From positions 536,047 through 600,046 of the forward strand of contig LS999829.1 in NCBI GenBank assembly GCA_900537185.1: 64,000 nucleotides of DNA, read 5' to 3'. Below, one piece after another: positions 10,401 through 18,729 of the stretch; within the stretch, counting starts at the first letter, position 1; the number at the start of each line of letters is the position of its first letter. The notes beneath the pieces were generated by a model. That model did not search any database, was not told the origin of the DNA, and was given only the letters and a program-made list of their open reading frames with translations. The DNA comes from Cytophagales bacterium Alg240-R148 (GTDB lineage Bacteria > Bacteroidota > Bacteroidia > Cytophagales > Cyclobacteriaceae). The position numbers were made by a program, and so were the translations under genes.

Positions 10401-13400
10401 TAGGTGCCATTTCCGGTTTGCCAATTCAAATGTGTGAAGACGATTCTGACATTACTATCAATAGCCTAACCGGGTCTCTTCCTATTAATTTCACTCAAAT
10501 TGGAGGAACAGAACTGTTAACTTCTGGAGCAATTGTGAGCCCCAATACTTTTAAACCAAGTTTGGCTCCTGTAGGAACCTACAAAGTGAGTGTGTTGTAT
10601 GCTAATTTACAAGTAAGAGAGCAAAACATAACCATATTTGCACTGCCTTCGAAACCCATCACTACCACTGGAGAAGAAAACCCTGCTTATTGCACGGGAG
10701 ATAACTTTTCAAATGCTTACTTGAGTATTGTTGGAATTGGCATTAATTGGTACAGAGTTCCTACCCCAGGTGGTGCGCGCACCTTGGTCACTGGTATTCC
10801 TGATTTAGAAAATCCGAGTTTAACCAATCTTGGGCTGGTGAACAACGTAGCTAGCACTTACTATTTTGAAATCACCCAAACCATCGGGGTTTGCGAAGGC
10901 GAGGCCATGCTCATTACAGTTACAGTGAACTCAACCCCCAATGCAATTAATGCCAACCTAATTCCAGAATATTGTTCTGGGGAGGATTTGGCAAATATCA
11001 CTTTAGTTAGTGGCGATTTGGAAGCAGGTGCTACTACCAATTTTTACAGTGGTTTATTGCCCAACTCTGATCCTGATGAGGCCACCATTTTAAAAAGCAA
11101 ATTCCAAGGACTTACGTACGACCCTCTATTGGAATTAGAGATTGACAACGAAGTTGCTATCAACACCACTTACAAACGGTATGTTACACAGTCCAAAAAT
11201 GGATGTGAAAGTGATACTAAATTGGTAGAACTTTTGGTAAAAGAAGTGCCAGATGCACCCATCCTCAACAACCCAGACCCGTATTGTCAAAACGAAACCA
11301 TCAACCACATTACTATTTTAACAGGATCGAACGTTAAATGGTACAGTGACGAATTACTTAACAATGAATTAGGGCCATTTAATGACTCAAACAATGTTTC
11401 AGCAGCGGAACTGTCTATTGACAACTCAATCAGTGCAGAACATGTTTTTTATGTTACAAGTACAACAAATGACTGTCCAAGTGAAGCCACTAAAGTGACC
11501 GTTTCTATTGTAGAGTTACCGAACCCAATTATAACCAACTTCGATGAATCGGCTTTGTGTAAAACCAAAACCGAGTTTGTCATCGATGCAGAAGACAATG
11601 ACGGTACCGCCAACGACGATGGTATTTGGTCCGGAACCGCATTTGCCGCTTTAAAAAACATCAATTCCATAGACGGAACAGCAACTTTCGACCCTGCCCA
11701 CCCAGATTTAACCGCAGGAGGTTCTTTCAATTTAATTTACACCGTAACAGCAGCTAATAATTGTGTCAACTCTGTAACCAAAAACTTTTCGGTGAAAACA
11801 GATATAATTGCTGACTTTACTATTGATGATGCCTGTGATGGAGACAATGTTGCTATCAACGACAATAGTTCCTTGGTACCCGACAACCCAGGAGAATCCG
11901 TCGATAATTATGAATGGAATTTTGGAGACACTTACGAAATTGCTGGTTCCGGAATTATCCCTCCCGGCACCCACGACGGCAGTACTGTTGGAACATTCAA
12001 AGAGCTTACCCACAACTTTAAATTTACCGGCGAATTTGATGTCACCCTCACGGTAACCAATTCTGTTGCTTGCGTTGCTACCGTAACTAAAAAAATAAAT
12101 ATTGGTATTATACCGGATATTGATTTTACTTGGGAAAATGTTGCAGAAGACTTGGACACCGAGTTAACTGCTGTGGTACACAACTTGGACGTTGACGCAG
12201 ACATAGCAGAATTCAATTGGTCCTACGATGGTGGAGCGCCACAAAACTTGAGCAAATCCCCTTCAGAAAACTTCCCTTTAGGGACCCATTCGGTACAATT
12301 GGAAATTTTATCTAATGAAAATTGTGCCTCTGATACAACCAAACAAGTATACGTGGTTCCAAGAATTGAGGCGATTAGCAACACCTACCAATACCAAGAA
12401 AATTTTGAAGACAATATTGGAGGCAACTGGATTATTGGAGGAGTTAACCCTTCCTGGGAAGCGGGAATTCCAACTGGAGACACCATCAATGCAGACCTCA
12501 TCAAAAAGAACAATATGTCATGGGTAACCAATTTAGATGGCAATTACAATGTTGGCGAGCAATCGTGGGTACACAGCCCTAGTTTTGATTTGAGTGGTGC
12601 AGACAGGCCATTTATTCGGTTTGACTTAATAAAATTAACACAGGAAAGTATTGATGGAGCGGTGCTTCAAATCAACACTTCCAATAAAACCGAAGATGAC
12701 AGCCAATGGGAAACCTTAGGGAGCATAGGCTCAGGAATTAATTGGTACAACAAATCTGGAATTATTGCCAAACCGGGCAACCAAAGTAGCCAAGATTTAG
12801 GCTGGAGTGGCAATGAAGATGGTGTGGAATGGGTAACAGCAGCCTATGCATTGGATGCTTACACTTCATTTTCGAGGGTGCGTTTTAGGTTTGCATTTGC
12901 AAGTTCAGATAACGAACTACCTACAGACCAAGTCCTAGAGGGGTTTGCATTTGACAATTTCTTTGTAGGGCAAAGAAATCGCAGCGTTCTATTTGAAAAC
13001 TTCACCAACAATACATCTGCTGCTGTACTTGCAAATGATGCTTTCTATGGTGCTTTCAAACAAGCGGTAGACCTTTCTATCCCATACAACGAAATCGTCA
13101 AACTAGAATACCATACTCCATTTCCTGGAACAGACCAATTGTATGAAGACAACCAAGCAGATCAAAGTGCTCGTACTTCCTATTACGGCTTAACTACTAC
13201 CTCCAAAGGGTTTATGGATGGCCAACAGATCATTGGAAATTATACTGAAGAAGCAAACGAGGCATTTATTAGAGCTAGTCTAATTCCAACTGATTTTGAA
13301 ATGAGCATCCTACCAGACTTGGAGCCAACTGACAATATGATTACTCCAGAGGTAAATATTCGGGTAATTGGGGATAGTTTTGAAGAGAGCCAGTTGAGGG

Positions 13401-13951
13401 TGCATTTAGTTGTGGCAGAAAAACTGATCAACGACGATATAGTATTAGGATCCAATGGGCAGGATGAGTACAAATATGTTGTTAAAAAAATGCTCCCTTC
13501 TTCTGCAGGAACGCTATGGGAAGGCCCTTTTAATAAAGACGATGAGTTTTCGGTTAAAAGCGAATTTGACTTGGGCAACTTTTACAATACAGACAATCTT
13601 GTGCTCATTGCATTTATTCAAGACGAAGAAAACAAAACGGTACACCAAGCAATTGCCGTCGACTACGATACTTTTTCCGGAACCGTAACTGGTATAGACG
13701 ATAAACATTCTAGTTTAAGTATTTATCCAATACCTGCAAAAAATGAACTTTTACTGGACTATCCTGGCCAAAAGATATTGGCTGGTAATATTGTGGACTT
13801 AACTGGCAAAAACATACAATCGTTTGAAGGGGTGCGTGGAGTGGAGCGGAAAGTTTTAGACGTTTCGATGTTGAGGAATGGTTTGTACCTCCTCCATTTG
13901 CAATTGGAATCAGGTACTGCGATAGTGAAGAAGTTTGAGATTAGGAAATAA
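7409..13951 (+). CDS. Giant T9SS-secreted multi-domain adhesin (Ig-like, PKD, Omp28-like, C-terminal sorting domain)
   Basis: 2180 residues, signal peptide up to about residue 22 (AQFANA). Four tandem Ig-like repeats of about 105-115 residues follow (starting near 35, 138, 247 and 357), each with a TSIVF.V.FSE.VT core and a T.TGM strand. A Big_5-type domain (near 475, LSPADNATGIS) comes next, then a series of Ig-like domains with a CEGE or CSGE opening and WYSD or WYR strands. A PKD domain (near 1468, YEWNFGD), a jelly-roll/MAM-like segment (near 1661, QENFEDN) and an Omp28-like domain (about 1855-2080, EYHTPFPGTDQLYEDN) follow. The end is a T9SS type A sorting domain (about 2100-2180; SIYPIPAKNE, NGLYLLHLQ). 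It should be exported across the outer membrane and anchored on or released from the surface. ATG codons at 7409 and 7415 are both possible starts. It is the last gene of the STAND operon, before a terminator. Confidence 0.9.
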   Translation: MEMKKIYFLVLIFIVAQFANAKEWNNGITEKNFGVPSVVVTNTTASPTTATSIVFRVTFSEDVTGFGDVDADVTIGGTAGATSVAFATVDAQTYDVTVTGMTNSGTVTLAVPAAVCVSDADAQDNTSSPSDGTVTFDTVPTVVVDISGTMTDPTTATSIVFDIVFSEAVTGFTDNVADVTIGGTAGATSAAIATTGNPAEYTVTITGMINSGTVSLQIPANATIPIGGSGTATSALSNLSSIVFDTTPTVTIEQGSGMSDPTAVTSIVFDVVFSEAVTNFDDNANDVDISGTAGATSASIAATGDPSIYTVTITGMTGAGTVIASIPASAANAQGGSGSATAASTSTDNSITFTSVVPTVTINQVGGQVDPVNDIGGSYSVEFDVVFSVPVTGFTDIVNDLIVTFDGGGPDPTVNSIVANSSTSYTIIMDQPNGGEEGNITVSIPAGAAQAISGANLDNAASTSTDNVVYYDDVYPSLSSLSPADNATGISTSTTIITATFDENMQLDVTPGTGNDVTIELYKGNSSVIKMQKTNGGLSVSGNTLTIDLAHPDISVSLDGGATYKIRVGSDFIEDISGTNGNNFSGFAKESWEFTTSSSSVSKAIVTACDNGRYVTFDDIVITEADNNDFNSSGSFTVAFTQPGFVLETGVGSVTYGPATGTGTDITSANIDVNLTSITVNFVLDGSNNKDDEITISGLRVLMDGSQTNTDFDISSGAANLGLSDLTLASISQGTVPPTPLVNYTTQSLCEGESLTPPTVTGGGYNYITWYSDASLTTILRANDETPSNAQLGIDPNAAGTYTVYVTETNGCESDPETITVTVNSGTTADILLTSGSNTVCINYYEDKDGLVTNTQESITFEAFPTGANNYRFFNAGGDLQNSSSSIFTTNSITSGNVQVEITNGGCTATSSAISVNVVSAPAGVSLTLPSSSYPDNQGTAVSLTGNPLPGTFDGNGVFGNEFFPNVAGIGNHVLKFTSTNSGCAATIENEVNVYDHVGAISGLPIQMCEDDSDITINSLTGSLPINFTQIGGTELLTSGAIVSPNTFKPSLAPVGTYKVSVLYANLQVREQNITIFALPSKPITTTGEENPAYCTGDNFSNAYLSIVGIGINWYRVPTPGGARTLVTGIPDLENPSLTNLGLVNNVASTYYFEITQTIGVCEGEAMLITVTVNSTPNAINANLIPEYCSGEDLANITLVSGDLEAGATTNFYSGLLPNSDPDEATILKSKFQGLTYDPLLELEIDNEVAINTTYKRYVTQSKNGCESDTKLVELLVKEVPDAPILNNPDPYCQNETINHITILTGSNVKWYSDELLNNELGPFNDSNNVSAAELSIDNSISAEHVFYVTSTTNDCPSEATKVTVSIVELPNPIITNFDESALCKTKTEFVIDAEDNDGTANDDGIWSGTAFAALKNINSIDGTATFDPAHPDLTAGGSFNLIYTVTAANNCVNSVTKNFSVKTDIIADFTIDDACDGDNVAINDNSSLVPDNPGESVDNYEWNFGDTYEIAGSGIIPPGTHDGSTVGTFKELTHNFKFTGEFDVTLTVTNSVACVATVTKKINIGIIPDIDFTWENVAEDLDTELTAVVHNLDVDADIAEFNWSYDGGAPQNLSKSPSENFPLGTHSVQLEILSNENCASDTTKQVYVVPRIEAISNTYQYQENFEDNIGGNWIIGGVNPSWEAGIPTGDTINADLIKKNNMSWVTNLDGNYNVGEQSWVHSPSFDLSGADRPFIRFDLIKLTQESIDGAVLQINTSNKTEDDSQWETLGSIGSGINWYNKSGIIAKPGNQSSQDLGWSGNEDGVEWVTAAYALDAYTSFSRVRFRFAFASSDNELPTDQVLEGFAFDNFFVGQRNRSVLFENFTNNTSAAVLANDAFYGAFKQAVDLSIPYNEIVKLEYHTPFPGTDQLYEDNQADQSARTSYYGLTTTSKGFMDGQQIIGNYTEEANEAFIRASLIPTDFEMSILPDLEPTDNMITPEVNIRVIGDSFEESQLRVHLVVAEKLINDDIVLGSNGQDEYKYVVKKMLPSSAGTLWEGPFNKDDEFSVKSEFDLGNFYNTDNLVLIAFIQDEENKTVHQAIAVDYDTFSGTVTGIDDKHSSLSIYPIPAKNELLLDYPGQKILAGNIVDLTGKNIQSFEGVRGVERKVLDVSMLRNGLYLLHLQLESGTAIVKKFEIRK

Positions 13952-14017
13952 GTAGGTTATTAAAATTTGCGCTCTTTGTCAAAAGACAGTTAGTAACATT
14001 TACATTTGTAAGAACAT

Positions 14018-14051
14018 AAAAAAAGGGCGAAAATATCGCCCTTTATTTTTT
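14018..14051. terminator. Bidirectional rho-independent terminator between convergent genes
   Basis: A perfect 9-bp stem (AAAGGGCGA at 14022-14030, TCGCCCTTT at 14036-14044) with a 5-base loop has an A-run before it and a T-run after it, so it can stop transcription from both sides. The stop codon of the minus-strand small protein lies inside the right arm. Confidence 0.9.
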
Positions 14052-14414
14052 TAGAAATTTATATGTTTTTTTGTAGTGATTTAAATCATCCCGTATCATT
14101 ACCAAATAATACCCCATGGGCAAATCCTCCACTTCAATTTTGAATTGATACCGGTCAATAGACTCAATGTTCACCTTCATGCTATTGCCCAATATATTAT
14201 ATACTTCGATAGTAGGCGAATTGAGGTTGGCATTTTCTATGCTTATGTTAACAAAGTCGGTTGTGGGATTAGGATAGATAGATACTTTATTAATCCGTGT
14301 TATAGATTCTGTTTTTAACCTTAATTCAGAAACATCTTGAGCAACTGCACGGTTGTCCAACATACCTATTAAAGTAAAAATTATAACTGCGGGAAGTAAT
14401 TTAAGCATCTTCAT
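14043..14414 (-). CDS. Small secreted protein consisting almost only of a T9SS type A sorting domain
   Basis: 123 residues: a signal peptide (to about residue 25, NRAVAQ), a linker of about 15 residues, and a C-terminal sorting domain (about 42-123). The domain has the family signs: VSIYPNPTTDFVNI, then TIEVYNILGN, then MGYYLVMIRD, ending in a basic KKTYKFLKK tail. No cargo domain is present. A second Met at position 3 is an equally possible start. It is convergent with the giant adhesin and shares its terminator. Known sorting domains direct proteins to the type IX system and to lipid attachment at the surface; what a cargo-free version does is not known to me. It could be a remnant of a larger gene, but the signal peptide is intact. 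Confidence 0.8.
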   Translation of the reverse strand: MKMLKLLPAVIIFTLIGMLDNRAVAQDVSELRLKTESITRINKVSIYPNPTTDFVNISIENANLNSPTIEVYNILGNSMKVNIESIDRYQFKIEVEDLPMGYYLVMIRDDLNHYKKTYKFLKK

Positions 14415-14534
14415 AATTCTAATTTAAGTTTTTTAACAACAAAAACTATTCCAACTAATGATAAATACGAAAGTTGTGCAAATTTGGTTGCCTACAGATA
14501 AGACACAAATAATAACAAAAAAGTTGGAACAATG

Positions 14535-16025
14535 TTAGGACAAAATTTTTAATGCCTTGGGCAAGGCCTGCACCAATTGGCTTGCGGTTAGCGATATCTC
14601 TTCCATTTCTTGAACATAAACATCTGCAGCCAAACCATGTAGATAGACTCCCAATGTAGCCGCCTCTAAAGGGCGCAAACCTTGGGCCAAAAACGCCAAT
14701 ATTACTCCCGTTAAAACATCCCCACTTCCTCCAGTAGCCATACCAGGGTTGCCAGTTGTATTAAATCTAATTCTGTTATGAGGAGCAATTATAGCTGTAT
14801 GAGGCCCTTTTATCACTAACAACACCTCCCATTTATCACAAAATGCCTGCCCTTTTTCTAACATTTCTAAGGAACTACCCCAAGTGCCTACCAACCTTTC
14901 AAGCTCCAACAAATGTGGGGTTATTATGGATAATTTCGGGACCAACGACAACATGCTAGGATTGGATGCAATAATATTGATTGCATCTGCATCCAACACC
15001 ATTGGCGATGGGCTTTCCATCAATAAATCTTTAATGGCCTTTTCTGTTGCACCGGCAGTTCCTATTCCTGGGCCAACGGCCACGGCACTTATCTTTGGGT
15101 CTATGGTTACTGCAGACAAAAAAGAGTCCTGGGCATCAATTGAAACCATTGCTTCCGGAACTGCTGTTTGGATTATAGTGGTGCCCCTAGATGGGACATG
15201 TACCGTTAACAACCCTACTCCTGAAAACAAACACGCCTGTGCTGCCAGAATTGCGGCACCCATTTTACCCTCTGCTCCAGCTACCAACAATGCCCTTCCT
15301 AAAGTTCCTTTGTGTGCATATTTCGATCTTAACGGCAACATACGAATGGCCTCTTCTTGGTCCAAATAAGCAAAACGCCCACTGGTTTCTTCAATCCATT
15401 TGGATGGTACGCCAATATCTACCATACTCCATTCTCCAACATAGGCATAACAGTCCTCCAAAAAAAAAGCCAATTTAGGGTATTGAATTCCGATGGTCCA
15501 GTCCGCTTTAATTATTGCCCCTTTTGGACCATTTATTGGCTCCGTGAACAAACCACTAGGGACATCCAAGGCAATTACAAAGTTGTTTCTTAGTGAAAGG
15601 TCTATTACTACTGTTTCATAAACTCCTTGTAACGCTTTATTTATACCATTGCCAAATATAGCATCAACCACCACCACTTCAGAAGAAAAATCAGGTAATT
15701 GGTTAACTACCTTATGTTTCTGTATGCCTTCTGGAAGCGCTTGAAAATTTCTTTTGTTGTCTGGACTACCCTTTTCTGTACTAAAATAGGACACCTCTAC
15801 ACGGTATCCATTATTAAATAAAATTCTAGCCAGAGCCAGTCCGTCTCCTCCGTTGTTGCCTTTTCCGCAAATTATATGAAATGGCACCTCCTGCCCCATT
15901 TGCTGGGTAATTTCTGAAGCCAAAGCTTGGGCTGCTCTTTCCATCAAATCATAGGAGCTAATGGGTTCGTTCAATTGCGTCAATTGATCGACCTTTCTCA
16001 TTTGCTCTGACGACAAGATGTTCAT
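14535..16025 (-). CDS. nnr: Bifunctional NAD(P)H-hydrate epimerase / ADP-dependent NAD(P)H-hydrate dehydratase
   Basis: 496 residues, the normal length for the fused enzyme. The N-terminal YjeF_N epimerase (about 1-210) shows GKGNNGGDG at 54-62 and a later VVVDAIFGNG. The C-terminal dehydratase of ribokinase-like fold (about 225-490) shows KGTLGRALLVAG, the VGPG motif, LDADAINI, and TGGSGD ending at Asp436, the usual catalytic Asp. The enzyme repairs hydrated NADH and NADPH: it interconverts R and S forms and dehydrates the S form using ADP. It begins 4 bases after the nuoD stop and so is likely co-transcribed with complex I genes, a sensible link because complex I consumes NADH. Confidence 0.95.
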   Translation of the reverse strand: MNILSSEQMRKVDQLTQLNEPISSYDLMERAAQALASEITQQMGQEVPFHIICGKGNNGGDGLALARILFNNGYRVEVSYFSTEKGSPDNKRNFQALPEGIQKHKVVNQLPDFSSEVVVVDAIFGNGINKALQGVYETVVIDLSLRNNFVIALDVPSGLFTEPINGPKGAIIKADWTIGIQYPKLAFFLEDCYAYVGEWSMVDIGVPSKWIEETSGRFAYLDQEEAIRMLPLRSKYAHKGTLGRALLVAGAEGKMGAAILAAQACLFSGVGLLTVHVPSRGTTIIQTAVPEAMVSIDAQDSFLSAVTIDPKISAVAVGPGIGTAGATEKAIKDLLMESPSPMVLDADAINIIASNPSMLSLVPKLSIITPHLLELERLVGTWGSSLEMLEKGQAFCDKWEVLLVIKGPHTAIIAPHNRIRFNTTGNPGMATGGSGDVLTGVILAFLAQGLRPLEAATLGVYLHGLAADVYVQEMEEISLTASQLVQALPKALKILS

Positions 16026-16029
16026 AATA

Positions 16030-17229
16030 TTATCGGTCTACTTCTCCAAGTACAATATCTATAGAACCTAAAATTGCCACTAAATCCGCAATCATGGTGC
16101 CCTTCGAAATGGCGTCGATTACAGACAAATTCACAAAACAACACGACCTTGCTTTGCACCTGAAAGGTTTATCTGATTTGCCATCGGCAATAAAATAAAA
16201 ACCCAACTCTCCTTTAGGACTTTCTGCCCTAAAATATAGCTCTTGCGCTTTAGGTCTAATTTTTTTAGGAACCACTTCCTGAGGATCAAATAATTTGGAG
16301 CGTTTGTGGTCTCCATTTAATTGAACTAGGCACTGCTCAATTATCTTAATACTTTCGTTTACTTCTTGGTACCGCACCCATGTACGGTCCCAGCAATCCC
16401 CTAGTGTTCCCCGCGCACCTGTTCCAACTGGAACATCAAAATCAAGTTCAGGGTAAACAGAATAGGCATCTACCTTTCTTAAATCATATTTCAAACCTGA
16501 AGCCCGCAACATAGGCCCTGTAACACCATAATTAATGGCCAAGTCCCGATCCAAAACGCCCACATTGGCCGTTCTGTCTATGAATATCTTGTTGTCAACA
16601 AATAATTTGGAGAATTCTTCTAATTTAGGTTTTAAATAATCCAATAATTCTTGGCACCTGGCTTCAAAACCCATAGGCAAATCATAATACAACCCACCAA
16701 CCCAAATATAGTTGTACAACATTCGTGCACCGCTAGCCCATTCCAACATTCTCATGATGTGTTCTCTATCCCGGATGAGCCACATAAAAGGTGTAAAGGC
16801 ACCTAGGTCTAGCCCGTAGGTTCCCAAAGCAATGAAATGGGAGGCAATTCTATTAAGTTCTGCCACCAATACTCGAATGTATTCCACCCTTTTAGGAATT
16901 TTATCCGTTATTCCCAGCATTTTTTCAACACCCATGGCATAAGCATGTTCTGAATTCATGGCTGCCATATAATCCATTCTATCTACAAAGGGTATTATTT
17001 GGTTATATGGTAGCGATTCTGCATGCTTTTCAAAACAGCGGTGTAAGTAGCCCATGTGGGGTACCACCTCCTGTACAATCTCGCCTTCTGTGATTATTTC
17101 AAGCCGCAACACGCCATGGGTAGAGGGGTGTTGGGGGCCCAAATTCATTATCATCTGACCTGGTTTTAAATCCGCATCAGCATATTTAGTAGGCTCAGAC
17201 TGGGTCAAATTCAAATTAATACTTTCCAT
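16030..17229 (-). CDS. nuoD: NADH-quinone oxidoreductase subunit D
   Basis: 399 residues when started at the ATG that overlaps the nuoC stop by one base (TAATG). The frame is open 31 codons further upstream but that part lies inside nuoC and has no family resemblance. The 49-kDa subunit signature is clear: [32 protein letters not shown], a central [11 protein letters not shown], and the C-terminal [14 protein letters not shown]. It is in the peripheral arm of complex I at the quinone-binding site. It is the last nuo gene here; nuoE to nuoN do not follow. Confidence 0.97.
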   Translation of the reverse strand: MESINLNLTQSEPTKYADADLKPGQMIMNLGPQHPSTHGVLRLEIITEGEIVQEVVPHMGYLHRCFEKHAESLPYNQIIPFVDRMDYMAAMNSEHAYAMGVEKMLGITDKIPKRVEYIRVLVAELNRIASHFIALGTYGLDLGAFTPFMWLIRDREHIMRMLEWASGARMLYNYIWVGGLYYDLPMGFEARCQELLDYLKPKLEEFSKLFVDNKIFIDRTANVGVLDRDLAINYGVTGPMLRASGLKYDLRKVDAYSVYPELDFDVPVGTGARGTLGDCWDRTWVRYQEVNESIKIIEQCLVQLNGDHKRSKLFDPQEVVPKKIRPKAQELYFRAESPKGELGFYFIADGKSDKPFRCKARSCCFVNLSVIDAISKGTMIADLVAILGSIDIVLGEVDR

Positions 17230-17741
17230 TATTCGCTCCCTCCATTTTCGTCCGACATTACCTGAATACCTTGGTAATAAGACTGAACGGCATAGTCCTT
17301 TCTCAATGGATGGCCTTCCCAATCTGCTGGTAATAAAATTCTTCTTAAATCTTTATGGCCTTCAAAATAAATACCCATGAGGTCGTATGCCTCCCTTTCA
17401 TGCCAATCGGCGGTCCTCCAAATTTCGGAGACCGTACCCACTACCAGAGATTCTGGGTTTTCTTCTTTGTCCAATGTTACTTTCAAGCACAAATGATGGT
17501 TGTACGGAATGGAATATAAATTGTAAGCCAATTCATATTTATTCTGATCCGGTTTATCGATGGCGGTCAGATTGGAAAGACTATCAAAGTAAAGGCCTTC
17601 TGTTCGATGCAGATAACTGCATATTTTTACAAGTCCATTTTTGTTTACTATAACAGCGCTTGGACTGCATTTTTCATCGGTACCGATTATATCCTCAGCA
17701 AATGATTCAGTAATATTTTCTAAAAGTTCACTAAACTGCAT
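17229..17741 (-). CDS. nuoC: NADH-quinone oxidoreductase subunit C
   Basis: 170 residues, matching the separate (not C-D fused) 30-kDa subunit. The family signature lies near the C-terminus: [17 protein letters not shown] followed by [20 protein letters not shown]. Its start overlaps the end of nuoB by 11 bases and its stop overlaps the nuoD start, so translation is coupled. The subunit belongs to the peripheral arm of respiratory complex I. Confidence 0.96.
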   Translation of the reverse strand: MQFSELLENITESFAEDIIGTDEKCSPSAVIVNKNGLVKICSYLHRTEGLYFDSLSNLTAIDKPDQNKYELAYNLYSIPYNHHLCLKVTLDKEENPESLVVGTVSEIWRTADWHEREAYDLMGIYFEGHKDLRRILLPADWEGHPLRKDYAVQSYYQGIQVMSDENGGSE

Positions 17742-18252
17742 CTTGCTTCATTAATTTGTGAATGGCACTAGGCGCCATTAAGGTCTCGTTTCTTATTTTT
17801 TCTTGAAGTTTAATAAACCCTCCAATAAGTGCTTCTGGCCTTGGAGGACAACCAGGAACATAAACATCCACTGGAATAATTTTATCCACTCCTTTAACGA
17901 CATGGTAGCCATGTTGCCAGTAAGGTCCGCCACAATTGGAGCAAGAGCCCATGGATATAACGTATTTTGGATCAGGCATTTGCTCGTACAACCGCTTAAT
18001 TCTTTCTGCCATTTTGAAAGTTACTGTACCAGCAACCACCATTACATCGGCTTGCCTAGGAGAAGCCCTTGGTGTAATACCCAAGCGATCAAAGTCGTAC
18101 ATAGGTGCACCGGCACTCATAAATTCAATGGCACAACACGCCAAGCCAAAAGTCATTGGCCACATAGAAGAAAGGCGGCTCCAGTTGAGCACATCATCTA
18201 ATTTTGTAATGATTACGCCACCTTTGGTAAATTCTTGATCTAGAATACCCAT
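17731..18252 (-). CDS. nuoB: NADH-quinone oxidoreductase subunit B
   Basis: 173 residues. The four ligands of iron-sulfur cluster N2 are present: Cys39 and Cys40 (GLACCAIEF), Cys104 (MGSCSNCGG) and Cys135 ([11 protein letters not shown]). The N2 cluster is the last electron carrier before quinone. The gene begins 2 bases after the nuoA stop. Nothing is unusual in length or motifs. Confidence 0.97.
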   Translation of the reverse strand: MGILDQEFTKGGVIITKLDDVLNWSRLSSMWPMTFGLACCAIEFMSAGAPMYDFDRLGITPRASPRQADVMVVAGTVTFKMAERIKRLYEQMPDPKYVISMGSCSNCGGPYWQHGYHVVKGVDKIIPVDVYVPGCPPRPEALIGGFIKLQEKIRNETLMAPSAIHKLMKQDAV

Positions 18253-18254
18253 AA

Positions 18255-18725
18255 TTAGTCTTTTTGGTATTGATCGTTGACCTGCTTGTACAAAGCCGTT
18301 GGTACAGGAGAATCAATTTTTTGATGCTCCACATTGGGTTTTTCCCAATTCAGATACCCTTTGCTCCATGCATACGCTAATCCTATGGCTAAAATGAGTA
18401 CAAATACCACCATTTCAATCAAGGAAAGCCATCCCCAAAGTCCATCGGTTTCCAGAATTAATTGTTCATTCCCAAAAACCACGGCCCATGGAAAAAGCAA
18501 GGCAATTTCAACATCGAATAATAAAAAAATTAGTGCAATAACGTAGAAACGTATATTGAACTTTCCCCAAGCGTTGCTAACAACTTCTTCTCCACTTTCG
18601 TAGGTAGACAGTTTTTCGTCATTGGGTCTATTGGGGCGTACCAACCAAGCAGTAATTAACCCACCGCCGATAAACATTACGCCCACAATAAAAAATATCA
18701 GTATTTTACCAAATTCAGATAACAA
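18255..18725 (-). CDS. nuoA: NADH-quinone oxidoreductase subunit A, TTG start
   Basis: 156 residues with three membrane spans, the second and third around [20 protein letters not shown] and [20 protein letters not shown]. The loop between spans 1 and 2 has STYESGEE and the conserved WGKFNIRFY. The first span needs the TTG at 18725 as start: the next Met is already inside the helix, and family members start with a similar MLSEFGKIL. There is no clear ribosome site; the TTG lies 4 bases after the stop of the upstream protease gene, which suggests translational coupling. The C-terminus (about 35 hydrophilic residues) is somewhat long. Confidence 0.94.
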   Translation of the reverse strand: MLSEFGKILIFFIVGVMFIGGGLITAWLVRPNRPNDEKLSTYESGEEVVSNAWGKFNIRFYVIALIFLLFDVEIALLFPWAVVFGNEQLILETDGLWGWLSLIEMVVFVLILAIGLAYAWSKGYLNWEKPNVEHQKIDSPVPTALYKQVNDQYQKD

Positions 18726-18729
18726 AGTA

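Noticed and set aside
14884-15369. 161-codon plus-strand frame opposite nnr
   Set aside because: It is antisense to the conserved dehydratase domain and has no recognisable features.
17230-17322. Longer nuoD start 31 codons upstream
   Set aside because: This part lies inside nuoC and has no nuoD similarity; the ATG overlapping the nuoC stop is the normal start.
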